Shown: positions 1-6,282, counted from the stretch's first letter. The stretch is 6,574 bases of DNA from JACQNR01 sp049515175 (GCA_049515175.1 JBEKUI010000252.1:1-6574); one strand, 5' to 3'. Numbers and translations: made by a program. Notes: generated by a model from the sequence alone, not told the origin.

Positions 1-2
1 AG

Positions 3-1568
3 GGCAACATCTTCAGCTCTGAGCTGTGGGATTTGAGCGTGCTGCGCATGAACCAGCTCGGGTTCTTTGACCAGATCAAGAAGGAAGACTACGAAATCAA
101 GCAGAACCGCAAGGACTCGACGGTGGATGTGCTGGTGAAGGTGAAGGAGAAGGGGCGGAATTCCATCGGTTTTTCGGGCGGAGTCAGCGGGCTGTCGGGG
201 ACCTTTGTGGGGGTCAACTACGCCACCAACAATTTTCTGGGGCTGGGCGAAACGTTGAGCCTGCAGTTCCAGTGGGGCACGTACCAGAAACTCTACTCCT
301 TTGGCTTTACCGAGCCCTTCCTTTTCGACCGGCCGATCTCCACCGGCTTCACAATCTTCAAGAGTGACTACCGCTACGACCAGCTTCGGCAGGCGGCGTT
401 TTCCTCCGGGCTGGCGCCGAACACTCTGCAATCGCTGGTGGGTGGCTCCGTGTACCAGAATTTCGCGCAGAATTCTTCCGGATTCACCGTCTTCGCCAGC
501 TATCCATTGCGGCGGAGTTTCGCCCGTGTAGGCCTGACCTACAGCTATTCCATCAGTAGCTTGCAGGCTTTCAGCACCGCGTCCAGCAACTACTTCCAGG
601 CGTTGATGTTCCGGGGCATCGCCGGCCCGAACGCCTTGAATGGAATCACGCAGAGCCAGATCATGCCCACTTATCTCTACAACACAACGAACCATCCCTA
701 CGAACCCACGCGGGGAAAGTACATTTACGCCGCCTTGGGCTTTTCGGGAAGTATTATGGGCGGGAACGTCAACAGCATACGCCCCATCGTGGAGTTCAAG
801 TATTATCGGCCGGTGGCCAAGGTGCGGAGCGAGAGACCGCACGTCTTCGCCCTGCATCTGACGGGGTCGACGATCACCGGATTTGGCGGGCGGGTCCCGC
901 CGCCATTCTCGCGCTTTTATATCGGCGGCGAAGACGATATCCGCGGTTTCTATATTCGAAGTATCAGTCCGGTTGCTTTCTATCCCACTGTCTCTCAGGT
1001 CTGTAACAAAGATGCTTTGGGCAATGACATTCCGGTGCTAGGTTCCAACGGCGCCTCACTGGGGTCTTGCGGATCTTATACACGGTTTCCGGCTAACACC
1101 GTGATCTTCCCCGGCGGCGACACGATGATGATCGGCAACTTTGAATACCGTATCCCCATCGCCGGCCCGGTCACGGTGGCCTATTTCACCGACGTGGGGA
1201 CGACCTTCGTATTGCGCAACAGCCAGCTCCACGTCCAGACCTCCGCTCTTTCGAATGTGAGTCAGGAGTTTCCGTGGTTCCCCTTGCCGAACACGCTGAA
1301 TGCCATCCCCAATACCAACTTCCGGCCTCGTATCTGCACGGGGATTGAAGTCCAGGTTGTGCTGCCCATCGTCAACGCCCCCGTGCGGGTCTTTTGGGGT
1401 TACAACGCGTTGCGGGAAGATGTGACGGTGATTCCTCCTCAGACGTTACCACCCCTAGCATTATTCCCGAATGAAGCCACCTATGACGCCGCGCTGGCAG
1501 CCTTCCGCGGCTACCGGTTGACCGACATGCGCTCCCATATCGGCTTCACCGTTTCGCGGACTTTCTGA
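3..1568 (+). CDS. bamA: BamA, outer-membrane protein assembly factor (3' part, 5' end outside window)
   Basis: Omp85-family pore of the BAM complex, which folds and inserts beta-barrel proteins into the outer membrane. The reading frame is open from base 3, so the true start lies upstream; an in-frame TTG at 33 is not the start. 521 residues are visible. The first ~55 are the end of the last POTRA domain (VLRMNQLGFFDQI, then charged strands ending near VKEKGRNSIGFSGG); the rest is the 16-stranded barrel. The conserved loop-6 motif is present as IRGF (939-950), within IGGEDDIRGFYIRS. It is followed by an unusually long segment with two cysteines (codons 1002-1004 and 1068-1070), then FPGGDTMMIGNFEYRIPI. 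The protein ends in an aromatic-terminated beta-signal, GFTVSRTF. The style matches acidobacterial BamA as I know it. skp starts 65 bp downstream, the common bamA-skp order. TamA or another Omp85 member is less likely given the skp neighbour. Confidence 0.93.
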   Translation, partial: GNIFSSELWDLSVLRMNQLGFFDQIKKEDYEIKQNRKDSTVDVLVKVKEKGRNSIGFSGGVSGLSGTFVGVNYATNNFLGLGETLSLQFQWGTYQKLYSFGFTEPFLFDRPISTGFTIFKSDYRYDQLRQAAFSSGLAPNTLQSLVGGSVYQNFAQNSSGFTVFASYPLRRSFARVGLTYSYSISSLQAFSTASSNYFQALMFRGIAGPNALNGITQSQIMPTYLYNTTNHPYEPTRGKYIYAALGFSGSIMGGNVNSIRPIVEFKYYRPVAKVRSERPHVFALHLTGSTITGFGGRVPPPFSRFYIGGEDDIRGFYIRSISPVAFYPTVSQVCNKDALGNDIPVLGSNGASLGSCGSYTRFPANTVIFPGGDTMMIGNFEYRIPIAGPVTVAYFTDVGTTFVLRNSQLHVQTSALSNVSQEFPWFPLPNTLNAIPNTNFRPRICTGIEVQVVLPIVNAPVRVFWGYNALREDVTVIPPQTLPPLALFPNEATYDAALAAFRGYRLTDMRSHIGFTVSRTF

Positions 1569-1590
1569 TGCGCCCCATTTGAGGTACAAT
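1563..1590 (+). promoter_or_regulatory. Possible weak promoter before skp
   Basis: A TACAAT hexamer (1585-1590) matches the sigma-70 -10 consensus at five of six bases and lies 43 bp before the skp start. The only -35 candidate at usable spacing is TTCTGA (1563-1568, 16-bp spacer), which matches at three of six. It overlaps the bamA stop codon. It may give skp some independent expression, but read-through from bamA is at least as likely. Confidence 0.25.
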
Positions 1591-1633
1591 ACTTCGGCCC
1601 TTTTCGGATCCCTTAACGTTCGAAGGAGAATGA

Positions 1634-2275
1634 ATGAGAAATCGATTTCTAACCGTGATTGCGTTGACCAGTTTGCTCGTCTGGCCAGTCTTGGCATTCG
1701 GCCAGGGCAAAGTGGGCGTGATTAACTTGCAGGAGGCGATCGCCACGACGCAGGAAGGCAAGAAGGCCTTTGCCGACTTGCAGAAGAAGTACCAGCCTCG
1801 TCAGGCGGACTTGCAGCGCCAGCAGCAAGATATCCAGAGTCTGCAGGACCAGCTTCAGCGGCAGGCGACAACGCTCAGCGACGAGGAGCGTTTTCGCCTG
1901 AGTCGCGAGCTGGAGGACAAGAACAAGCTCTTCAAGCGGGCGACTGAAGACGCCAGCGCAGAATACCAGAGCGAGAGCCAGGATACCGTGCGCCGTCTGG
2001 GGCAGAAGATGGTGCGCATTCTGAACGATTATGCCCAGCAGAACGGGTTCGCGATCGTTCTGGAAGAAGCGCAAGTCCAGCCTTACTTCCTGACGCGCGA
2101 TGCCCAACTGACCGAGGAAATCGTCAAGCGGTACGACGCTGCCAACCCCGTGGAAGGTGCCGCGGCCTCCAGTGCCCCCGCTGCTGCCCCCGCGGCCGGG
2201 AGCGCCAAGCCCGCCGCCACGCCGGCCAAGCCGGCAGCGACCGCCCCCAAGCCCGCCGACAAGCCCAAGCAGTAG
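1634..2275 (+). CDS. skp: Skp/OmpH family periplasmic chaperone
   Basis: Periplasmic holdase that binds unfolded outer-membrane proteins and delivers them to BamA. The 213-residue product starts with a signal peptide (MRNRFL basic start, hydrophobic residues 7-21, likely cleavage near AFGQ, residues 21-24). The mature part begins KVGVINLQEAIATTQEGKKAF, the typical Skp/OmpH first strand and helix. Residues ~45-125 are a long Gln/Lys/Glu-rich coiled coil, the tentacle region. Residues 126-170 return to the trimerisation core (ILNDYAQQNGFAIVLEE, then TEEIVKRYD). Residues 172-213 are a low-complexity Ala/Pro/Lys tail that E. coli Skp (about 160 residues) lacks; repeated AKPAA-type units are visible. 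The start is fixed by AAGGAG at 1623-1628, five bases before ATG. Directly downstream of bamA, it fits the BAM pathway. The lpx/fabZ genes that often follow skp are absent here. Confidence 0.92.
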   Translation: MRNRFLTVIALTSLLVWPVLAFGQGKVGVINLQEAIATTQEGKKAFADLQKKYQPRQADLQRQQQDIQSLQDQLQRQATTLSDEERFRLSRELEDKNKLFKRATEDASAEYQSESQDTVRRLGQKMVRILNDYAQQNGFAIVLEEAQVQPYFLTRDAQLTEEIVKRYDAANPVEGAAASSAPAAAPAAGSAKPAATPAKPAATAPKPADKPKQ

Positions 2276-2306
2276 CCCTGCTTTTCCGACGGCGCACCTT
2301 GTTCTT

Positions 2307-2350
2307 GCGGCCCGTGGCCGCCTGCTCACCGGCAGGCGGTCGCGGGTTGC
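2307..2350 (+). terminator. Strong hairpin after skp, probable terminator
   Basis: A 19-bp stem (2307-2325 paired with 2332-2350) closes a 6-base loop TCACCG. The inner 8 bp (CCGCCTGC/GCAGGCGG) are perfect. Four pairs in the outer stem are G-U, which hold in plus-strand RNA but become A-C mismatches in minus-strand RNA. This suggests the hairpin serves the skp transcript rather than the converging CDF gene. No U-run follows directly; TTTCTTTCC comes about 15 bases later. It lies 32 bp after the skp stop and 58 bp before the CDF stop on the other strand, so it could also limit collision of convergent transcripts. Confidence 0.6.
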
Positions 2351-2408
2351 CTGTGCGGTCTGATTTCTTTCCTCAACAAGACCCACGATGACGGACGTCG
2401 AGGTGTCT

Positions 2409-3836
2409 CTACCCCTGCCCTTCCGGCTCGGGGTGGATGCTGATCTTGGAGATTTCTGGGAAGGCTCTGCGGAATCTAAATTTGAGTTCTTCCATGATGT
2501 CATGCACCCGGGCGACGGTGAGATGCGGCGAGACCGTGCAGTGCATGCGAACGATGATGCTCCCGGCAACGCGGTGAGCCTCGATGGAATGGCAGTTAAC
2601 GACTCCGGGGGTTTCGCGTGCAATCTCCGCGAGTTGCTCTTCGATTTGCCGGTCCATGCCGGGGGCTTCGTCGCCCGACTCCACCTCTTGCGGCAGCGGC
2701 TCAATGTGTATATTGATCTCGCTGGCTTCCGCCAGCTCGTGCTGGATTTGGCTTTCCAGCCGTGTGGCCTGCTCGTGCGCGGCCTCCAGTGAAAGCTGCG
2801 GATCGACTTCCAGATCCAGGTTGACGTTGATGCGCCCCTCCAACTCGTAAGCTGTGACGTCATGCACTTGGAAGTTCCCCCGGTGCGCTACGGCGCGAAT
2901 CCGTTCCACCAGGTTGCCGGCCGTGGGCTCGCGCGGCGTGGCGTGGACCACCACATCGGCGGTAGGAAAAACGCCGTGAATTTTCGCTTCCACCACCTCG
3001 ATGACCGCCTGGGCGTGTTCGAAGGGGATGTTGCTTTCGAGGGTCAAGCGCAGATCGACGAACAACCGGCCGCCGCTCTGCCGCACGCGGATCCGCCCGT
3101 AATCCAAAACACCCGGTACTTGTGAAATGGCCTGTGCAATGCGAACGCGCGTCCCGGCAGGCGCAGCATCGACGAGGGCATCGACGGTCTTCTTGCCGAG
3201 CTTCAGCGAGATGGAGATGACGATCCCCGCCACGGCGAGCGCCGCCAGAGGGTCGGCGTGACGCAACCAGGGAAGGTTCTGGCGGTCCGCCACGTAAACT
3301 AGAATCAGTCCCACCATCACCACGATGGAGCTGTAAACATCGGTCGAGAAGTGCAGAGCGTCGGCCTCCAGCGCTTGGCTGTCGTACTTGCGGGCCACGC
3401 GGAAGAGCGCCCGCGAGCGGAAGGTGTCAATGGTGATGGAAATGAGCATCACGCCGAAGGCCCACAGCGACGGATCGACGTGGACCTCGCGAAAGAGGAG
3501 CCTCCGCCCGGCTTCCAATATGATCCACGCGCAGGTGACCAGGAGCAGAGCAGTCTCGAGGAAGGCGGAAAGGTGTTCGACTTTTCCGTGCCCGAAGTGG
3601 TGCTGGCTGTCGGCAGGGAGGTCGGAAACACGCACCGAGAGGTAAGTCACGACTGCGGCCACCAAGTCGAGCCCGGAATGCGCTGCTTCGGAAAGAATTC
3701 CCAAGCTCCCCGTCGTTACGCCCACGACAATTTTCAGGCTGGTGAGAACCGTGGCGGCGAGGACGGAGGACAGAGCCACCGCTTGCTTCTCGCGCGTGGG
3801 AACGTTGGTGGCGGCGTCGGCCTGCAAGGTGGGCAT
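2409..3836 (-). CDS. Cation diffusion facilitator (CDF) metal exporter with three C-terminal domains
   Basis: Inner-membrane divalent-metal/proton antiporter, probably exporting Zn2+ or a similar ion. 475 residues, against about 300 for YiiP-type CDFs. Six predicted TM helices: ~19-41, 45-68, 89-110, 122-139, 165-183, 195-212. The transport-site motifs are H53xxxD57 in TM2 and H162xxxD166 in TM5; the conserved HFGHGKVE follows TM2 (80-87). Three tandem ferredoxin-like cytoplasmic domains of ZT_dimer type follow at ~229-303, 307-382 and 396-472. Each keeps residues at the positions of the YiiP cytoplasmic zinc ligands: D245/D261/H274/H298, H325/D341/H354/H377 and H416/H432/H445/H468. The ATG at 3834-3836 was chosen because CDF homology begins just after it; the frame stays open upstream to 4217 but that part overlaps the symporter gene and has no family resemblance. 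No clear ribosome-binding site. It lies 50 bp after the symporter gene and is probably co-transcribed. Confidence 0.92.
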   Translation of the reverse strand: MPTLQADAATNVPTREKQAVALSSVLAATVLTSLKIVVGVTTGSLGILSEAAHSGLDLVAAVVTYLSVRVSDLPADSQHHFGHGKVEHLSAFLETALLLVTCAWIILEAGRRLLFREVHVDPSLWAFGVMLISITIDTFRSRALFRVARKYDSQALEADALHFSTDVYSSIVVMVGLILVYVADRQNLPWLRHADPLAALAVAGIVISISLKLGKKTVDALVDAAPAGTRVRIAQAISQVPGVLDYGRIRVRQSGGRLFVDLRLTLESNIPFEHAQAVIEVVEAKIHGVFPTADVVVHATPREPTAGNLVERIRAVAHRGNFQVHDVTAYELEGRINVNLDLEVDPQLSLEAAHEQATRLESQIQHELAEASEINIHIEPLPQEVESGDEAPGMDRQIEEQLAEIARETPGVVNCHSIEAHRVAGSIIVRMHCTVSPHLTVARVHDIMEELKFRFRRAFPEISKISIHPEPEGQG

Positions 3837-3847
3837 AACGAAATCCG

Positions 3848-3878
3848 ATTGTAACTGATGCGCGGGCTGCGAGGTCGA
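3848..3878 (-). promoter_or_regulatory. Possible promoter just before the CDF gene
   Basis: On the minus strand, TACAAT (3848-3853) lies 11 bp before the CDF ATG. TCGACC (3873-3878, four of six to TTGACA) precedes it with a 19-bp spacer, longer than ideal. Transcription from here would start only a few bases before the ATG, giving an almost leaderless message. That would fit the absence of a Shine-Dalgarno sequence. The evidence is weak. Confidence 0.2.
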
Positions 3879-3886
3879 TTCGGCGG

Positions 3887-4888
3887 CTACCCTCTCCCGC
3901 TTCCCTGGCCAATGAGGAAGGCAGCCAGCACGAGCACCGCGCTGCCGGCCAGCATCCGGTGGAAGGCGCGGGGCGACGCCTGCCTCCATTCGCCGAGCGC
4001 CACACCCCAGGCGTTCGATGTGAGAATGATCAGCGCGACGAAGACCGGCCAACCGAAACTCGGTCCTCGCGGACCCAGGCCGAACGCGCTGCGGCCGTAG
4101 GCGAAGACGCTCGAAATCCACAGCAAACCCATGGCGACGACTTGAAGCAAGTCCCGCCCCGCCCCGGAAGCGCGAAAGACACCAGCCTGCTTGTTCCTCA
4201 AGATTCGAATCAGGCAAGTTCCGGCTTGAATGACTGCCGCCGCGGAGAGAAACACCGCCCAGGCCAGATACGTCCGTGCAGGGAATTCACCGCTCGCCAG
4301 GGTCCCCCCCAGAGCGGCGAGCAGGGAAGTGCCGTATTGAATTCCGAAATTCAACGTCGGCGCCAAGATGCCTCCGATAATGGCGATGATCATTCCTCTG
4401 CGGAAACGTCCACCGCCGGCTCCGGGTGTCGCGCTTTTCGAACCGCCCGCCTGTGCACAAAGGATCACGCCGGCAACCATCACCGCCAGGCCAGCCAGAA
4501 GCAACCGGTCCTGGCGGGTGTGCAGGGACAACGTTCCGGCCCAAATCAGGGGCAGCAACGCTCCCAGCACAATGGAGAGCCCCAGTTGGATGGAGAAGCC
4601 CAACGCAATGCCCAGCAAGTCCACGGCGATGCCGTATAACAGCGACCCGGTGCCGAATAACACGCCCCAACCCATCAACCCCAGCCATCCCGACGCGGAG
4701 ACCGCGCCCAGGATACGAGTCCACCCCGGAACCACGGCGATCGCAAACCCCCAGGGGAGCAGGCACATAGCCAGCAGTGAGTGGATCATCCAGATGTGAT
4801 CGAACTTCCACGTGCGGGTGGTTTTCAGCGGCACCGCGAAGCTGCCGTTCAGCAAACCTGCGAAAACGATGCCAACCCAGTTCAACAT
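3887..4888 (-). CDS. RhaT-family sugar/proton symporter-like membrane protein
   Basis: Ten-TM inner-membrane transporter of the L-rhamnose/H+ symporter (RhaT) family, within the drug/metabolite transporter superfamily. 333 residues, near the 344 of E. coli RhaT. Likely helices: ~3-20, 33-53, 69-86, 92-115, 129-148, 165-185, 206-228, 248-266, 278-297, 310-328. Family-like blocks include PLKTTRTWKFDHIW with LLPWGF at 43-48 (E. coli: PFKKVKKWSWETMW with ILPW), a Gly-rich region with YG at 85-86 and LLGIALG (91-97; E. coli: YLGMSMG), and LGEWRQAS near 298 (E. coli: LKEWNNAG). A hydrophilic linker (149-165) divides the two halves. Substrate is uncertain: no rhamnose catabolic gene is visible, so a different sugar or small solute is possible. 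The ATG at 4886-4888 has no clear ribosome-binding site. First gene of the presumed minus-strand pair with the CDF exporter. Confidence 0.8.
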   Translation of the reverse strand: MLNWVGIVFAGLLNGSFAVPLKTTRTWKFDHIWMIHSLLAMCLLPWGFAIAVVPGWTRILGAVSASGWLGLMGWGVLFGTGSLLYGIAVDLLGIALGFSIQLGLSIVLGALLPLIWAGTLSLHTRQDRLLLAGLAVMVAGVILCAQAGGSKSATPGAGGGRFRRGMIIAIIGGILAPTLNFGIQYGTSLLAALGGTLASGEFPARTYLAWAVFLSAAAVIQAGTCLIRILRNKQAGVFRASGAGRDLLQVVAMGLLWISSVFAYGRSAFGLGPRGPSFGWPVFVALIILTSNAWGVALGEWRQASPRAFHRMLAGSAVLVLAAFLIGQGSGRG

Positions 4889-4942
4889 GGTTCACACTGT
4901 AAGGGCGTAAGGCCTCGCACCCCTGCGTCTGGCCGATTCGTA

Positions 4943-4971
4943 TTGCAATGGTCCAACGGGTGAAATAGTAT
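4943..4971 (+). promoter_or_regulatory. Candidate promoter for the thioesterase gene
   Basis: TTGCAA (4943-4948) and TAGTAT (4966-4971) are spaced by 17 bp, each matching the sigma-70 consensus at four of six. The leader to the thioesterase ATG would be about 100 bases. The -35 lies within the palindrome ATTGCAAT (4942-4949). It overlaps the opposing minus-strand promoter, so the two could interfere. Confidence 0.33.
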
Positions 4972-4995
4972 AGGTAGTCGTACTTCGAAACGCAA
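4967..4995 (-). promoter_or_regulatory. Candidate promoter for the symporter-CDF pair
   Basis: On the minus strand, TTGCGT (4990-4995) and TATACT (4967-4972) are separated by exactly 17 bp. The -10 matches the sigma-70 consensus at five of six and the -35 at three of six. It would give a leader of about 70 bases before the symporter ATG. Its -10 overlaps that of a candidate plus-strand promoter. Confidence 0.4.
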
Positions 4996-5081
4996 AAGCT
5001 TCTCAGTGAGTTGGTTCCGGACGCGCGCCGGCAACCCGGATTCCAGGACGTCACCCGGCCAGCGAGAGATATCAGCGCCCC

Positions 5082-5588
5082 ATGCGAGTGCAAAACGGAA
5101 GGACCGTGGCCGAATCCACGGTGGACATGGTGGAACTCGTTCTTCCCAACGATGCCAACCCGCTGGGGAACATCCTGGGCGGCCGCGTTATGCACCTGAT
5201 TGATATCGCGGGGGGAATTGCCGCGCACCGCCACTCGCGCTGCGAGGTGGTGACGGCGTCGGTGGACTACCTCGATTTCGTCTATCCTATCCGGGTTGGC
5301 CATCTGATCCGGTTGACGGCTTTTGTGACCCGCGCCTTCCGCACTTCGATGGAAGTGGAAGTGAATGTTTTCATGGAAAACTACCAGACAGGCGATTTGC
5401 ACCAGACGAGTTCGGCTTTTGTCACGTATGTGGCCCTGGACCGGCTGGGACGGCCGACCCCGGTGCCTCGCCTGATCCTGCGTACCACGGAAGAGCGGCG
5501 CCGCCACCGCGAAGCCCTGACGCGCCGCCGCCACCGCTTGGCGATGGCCGCCCGTGCCCATCGCCGCTTCACTGAAAAACAGCCGTAA
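5082..5588 (+). CDS. YciA/ACOT-type acyl-CoA thioesterase (hotdog fold)
   Basis: Cytoplasmic enzyme hydrolysing acyl-CoA to free acid and CoA. 168 residues. The signature VLPNDANPLGNILGG (20-34) with MHLIDIAGG (37-45) matches the YciA/ACOT7 pattern (PxxxNxxGxxxGGxxMxxxD); D41 is the probable catalytic acid and N26 lies in the active-site strand. The rest of the hotdog is typical: VVTASVDYLDFVYPIRVGHLIRL (57-79), a strand ending VNVFMEN, then HQTSSAFVTYVALD (107-120). The tail 139-165 is very basic and made of three degenerate nine-residue units (RRRHREALT, RRRHRLAMA, ARAHRRFTE), an unusual extension. The ATG at 5082 is preceded only by a weak GAGAGA (5064-5069, 12-bp spacing). A later ATG at 5127 would remove 15 residues just before the signature and is less likely. 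The Rid-like gene follows after 112 bp. Acyl chain preference cannot be read from the sequence. Confidence 0.87.
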   Translation: MRVQNGRTVAESTVDMVELVLPNDANPLGNILGGRVMHLIDIAGGIAAHRHSRCEVVTASVDYLDFVYPIRVGHLIRLTAFVTRAFRTSMEVEVNVFMENYQTGDLHQTSSAFVTYVALDRLGRPTPVPRLILRTTEERRRHREALTRRRHRLAMAARAHRRFTEKQP

Positions 5589-5700
5589 CCGGCCCACGCC
5601 CTCCGGCCAGGCCTCGCAGGAGCCGGCGGGGGGCGGAATTCGGAATTTTCGGGCGCCAGGCGCGCGCCCATCGAACGAACGAAAGCGCAAGGAGGCACTC

Positions 5701-6090
5701 ATGAAACACAAACGCACCAAGATCTTCTCCGGCACACCCTGGGAAGCCAAGGTCGGCTACGCCCGCGCGGTCCTTGTCGGGGACCACATCCACATTTCCG
5801 GCACGACGGGTACCGACCCTTCCGGAAAAATCGTCGCTCCCGGCGATGCCTACGCGCAGGCCGTCCAAGCCATCCGCAATATCGAGAGCGCACTCAAGCG
5901 GCTCGGGCTGGGCCTTGAGCACGTGGTCCGAACCCGCATCTATCTCACCCAAATCGATCGGTGGGAAGACGTCGCCAAAGCCCATGCAGAGTTCTTCGGC
6001 GAGATCCATCCTGCCACGAGTCTGATCGGAGTGGCGCGCCTGGTCGATCCCGACATGCTCGTCGAAATCGAAGCCGAAGCTGTGGCGTAA
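5701..6090 (+). CDS. Rid-superfamily (YjgF/YER057c/UK114-like) protein lacking the RidA arginine
   Basis: Small (129 residues) cytoplasmic protein of the Rid family, expected to form trimers with ligand sites between subunits. Recognisable blocks are GDHIHISGTTGTDPSGKIVAPGD (27-49), YAQAVQAIRNIESAL (51-65), the VVRTRIYLT strand (75-83), AHAEFFGEIHPATSLIGVARL (94-114) and VEIEAEAVA at the C-terminus. E. coli RidA uses Arg105 (in PARSCVEVARL) to bind the substrate carboxylate for 2-imino acid deamination. Here the aligned residue is Thr106 (PATSLIGVARL). It is therefore probably not a classical RidA but one of the Arg-less Rid groups, whose substrates are mostly unknown. The start is fixed by AAGGAGG (5689-5695) five bases before ATG; the open frame upstream to 5554 is not coding. 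The strong ribosome-binding site, unlike its neighbours, suggests high expression. Confidence 0.9.
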   Translation: MKHKRTKIFSGTPWEAKVGYARAVLVGDHIHISGTTGTDPSGKIVAPGDAYAQAVQAIRNIESALKRLGLGLEHVVRTRIYLTQIDRWEDVAKAHAEFFGEIHPATSLIGVARLVDPDMLVEIEAEAVA

Positions 6091-6096
6091 CGTATC

Positions 6097-6124
6097 GAAG
6101 GGGCACATCGCCTTGTGCCCCTTC
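6097..6124 (+). terminator. Hairpin after the Rid-like gene, probable terminator
   Basis: A perfect 11-bp stem (GAAGGGGCACA at 6097-6107 with TGTGCCCCTTC at 6114-6124) closes a 6-base loop TCGCCT. It begins six bases after the TAA stop. There is no U-run on either side, so it is not a textbook intrinsic terminator, but its position suggests it ends the transcript or protects its 3' end. Confidence 0.6.
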
Positions 6125-6195
6125 ATCTGACCCGCAGGCCCTCAACTCCCAGCCTTGCTTACGACCCACTGTTGACTCTGACTATTTTTCCTTGC

Positions 6196-6235
6196 CCTTT
6201 GTTTTCAATAACATTCTGGCTTCGTTCCTCGAGAT
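6196..6235 (+). repeat. 40-nt direct repeat, copy 1
   Basis: Begins CCTTTGTTTTC and ends CCTCGAGAT. It matches copy 2 (6404-6443) at 39 of 40 positions, the only difference being A at 6207 versus T at 6415. Similarity continues weakly upstream (ACTATTTTTC versus ACTGTTTTTC), so the ancestral unit may be longer. Same orientation as copy 2, 208 bp away. It contains an XhoI-like palindrome CTCGAG and no coding signal. Confidence 0.9.
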
Positions 6236-6282
6236 TTTTGTTTTTTGTGACGTCGCGTTGCCCGCGCTTTTGGACCAATTGC

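Noticed and set aside
1649..2863. 404-codon minus-strand open frame across skp and the CDF 3' end
   Set aside because: It is opposite skp and out of frame with the CDF gene, contains low-complexity stretches mirroring the skp tail, and has no domain resemblance.
3837..4217. 127-codon upstream extension of the CDF frame
   Set aside because: It overlaps the symporter gene on the same strand in another frame, is Arg/Pro/Gly-rich with no CDF resemblance, and the first CDF-like residues follow the ATG at 3834-3836.
5651..5669. Hairpin GGGCGC...GCGCCC between the thioesterase and Rid-like genes
   Set aside because: Only a 6-bp stem in GC-rich sequence with no U-run; expected by chance at this composition.
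5554..5700. Upstream extension of the Rid-like frame to an ATG at 5554
   Set aside because: It overlaps the thioesterase end, shows no Rid similarity, and a strong AAGGAGG lies correctly before the ATG at 5701.
4287..5750. 487-codon minus-strand open frame
   Set aside because: It runs across the symporter, the intergenic promoters and the thioesterase in non-coding frames; Arg/His-rich composition typical of high-GC shadow frames.
5569..6126. 185-codon minus-strand open frame opposite the Rid-like gene
   Set aside because: Antisense shadow of a well-supported gene; its residues mirror the Rid coding sequence and no family is recognised.
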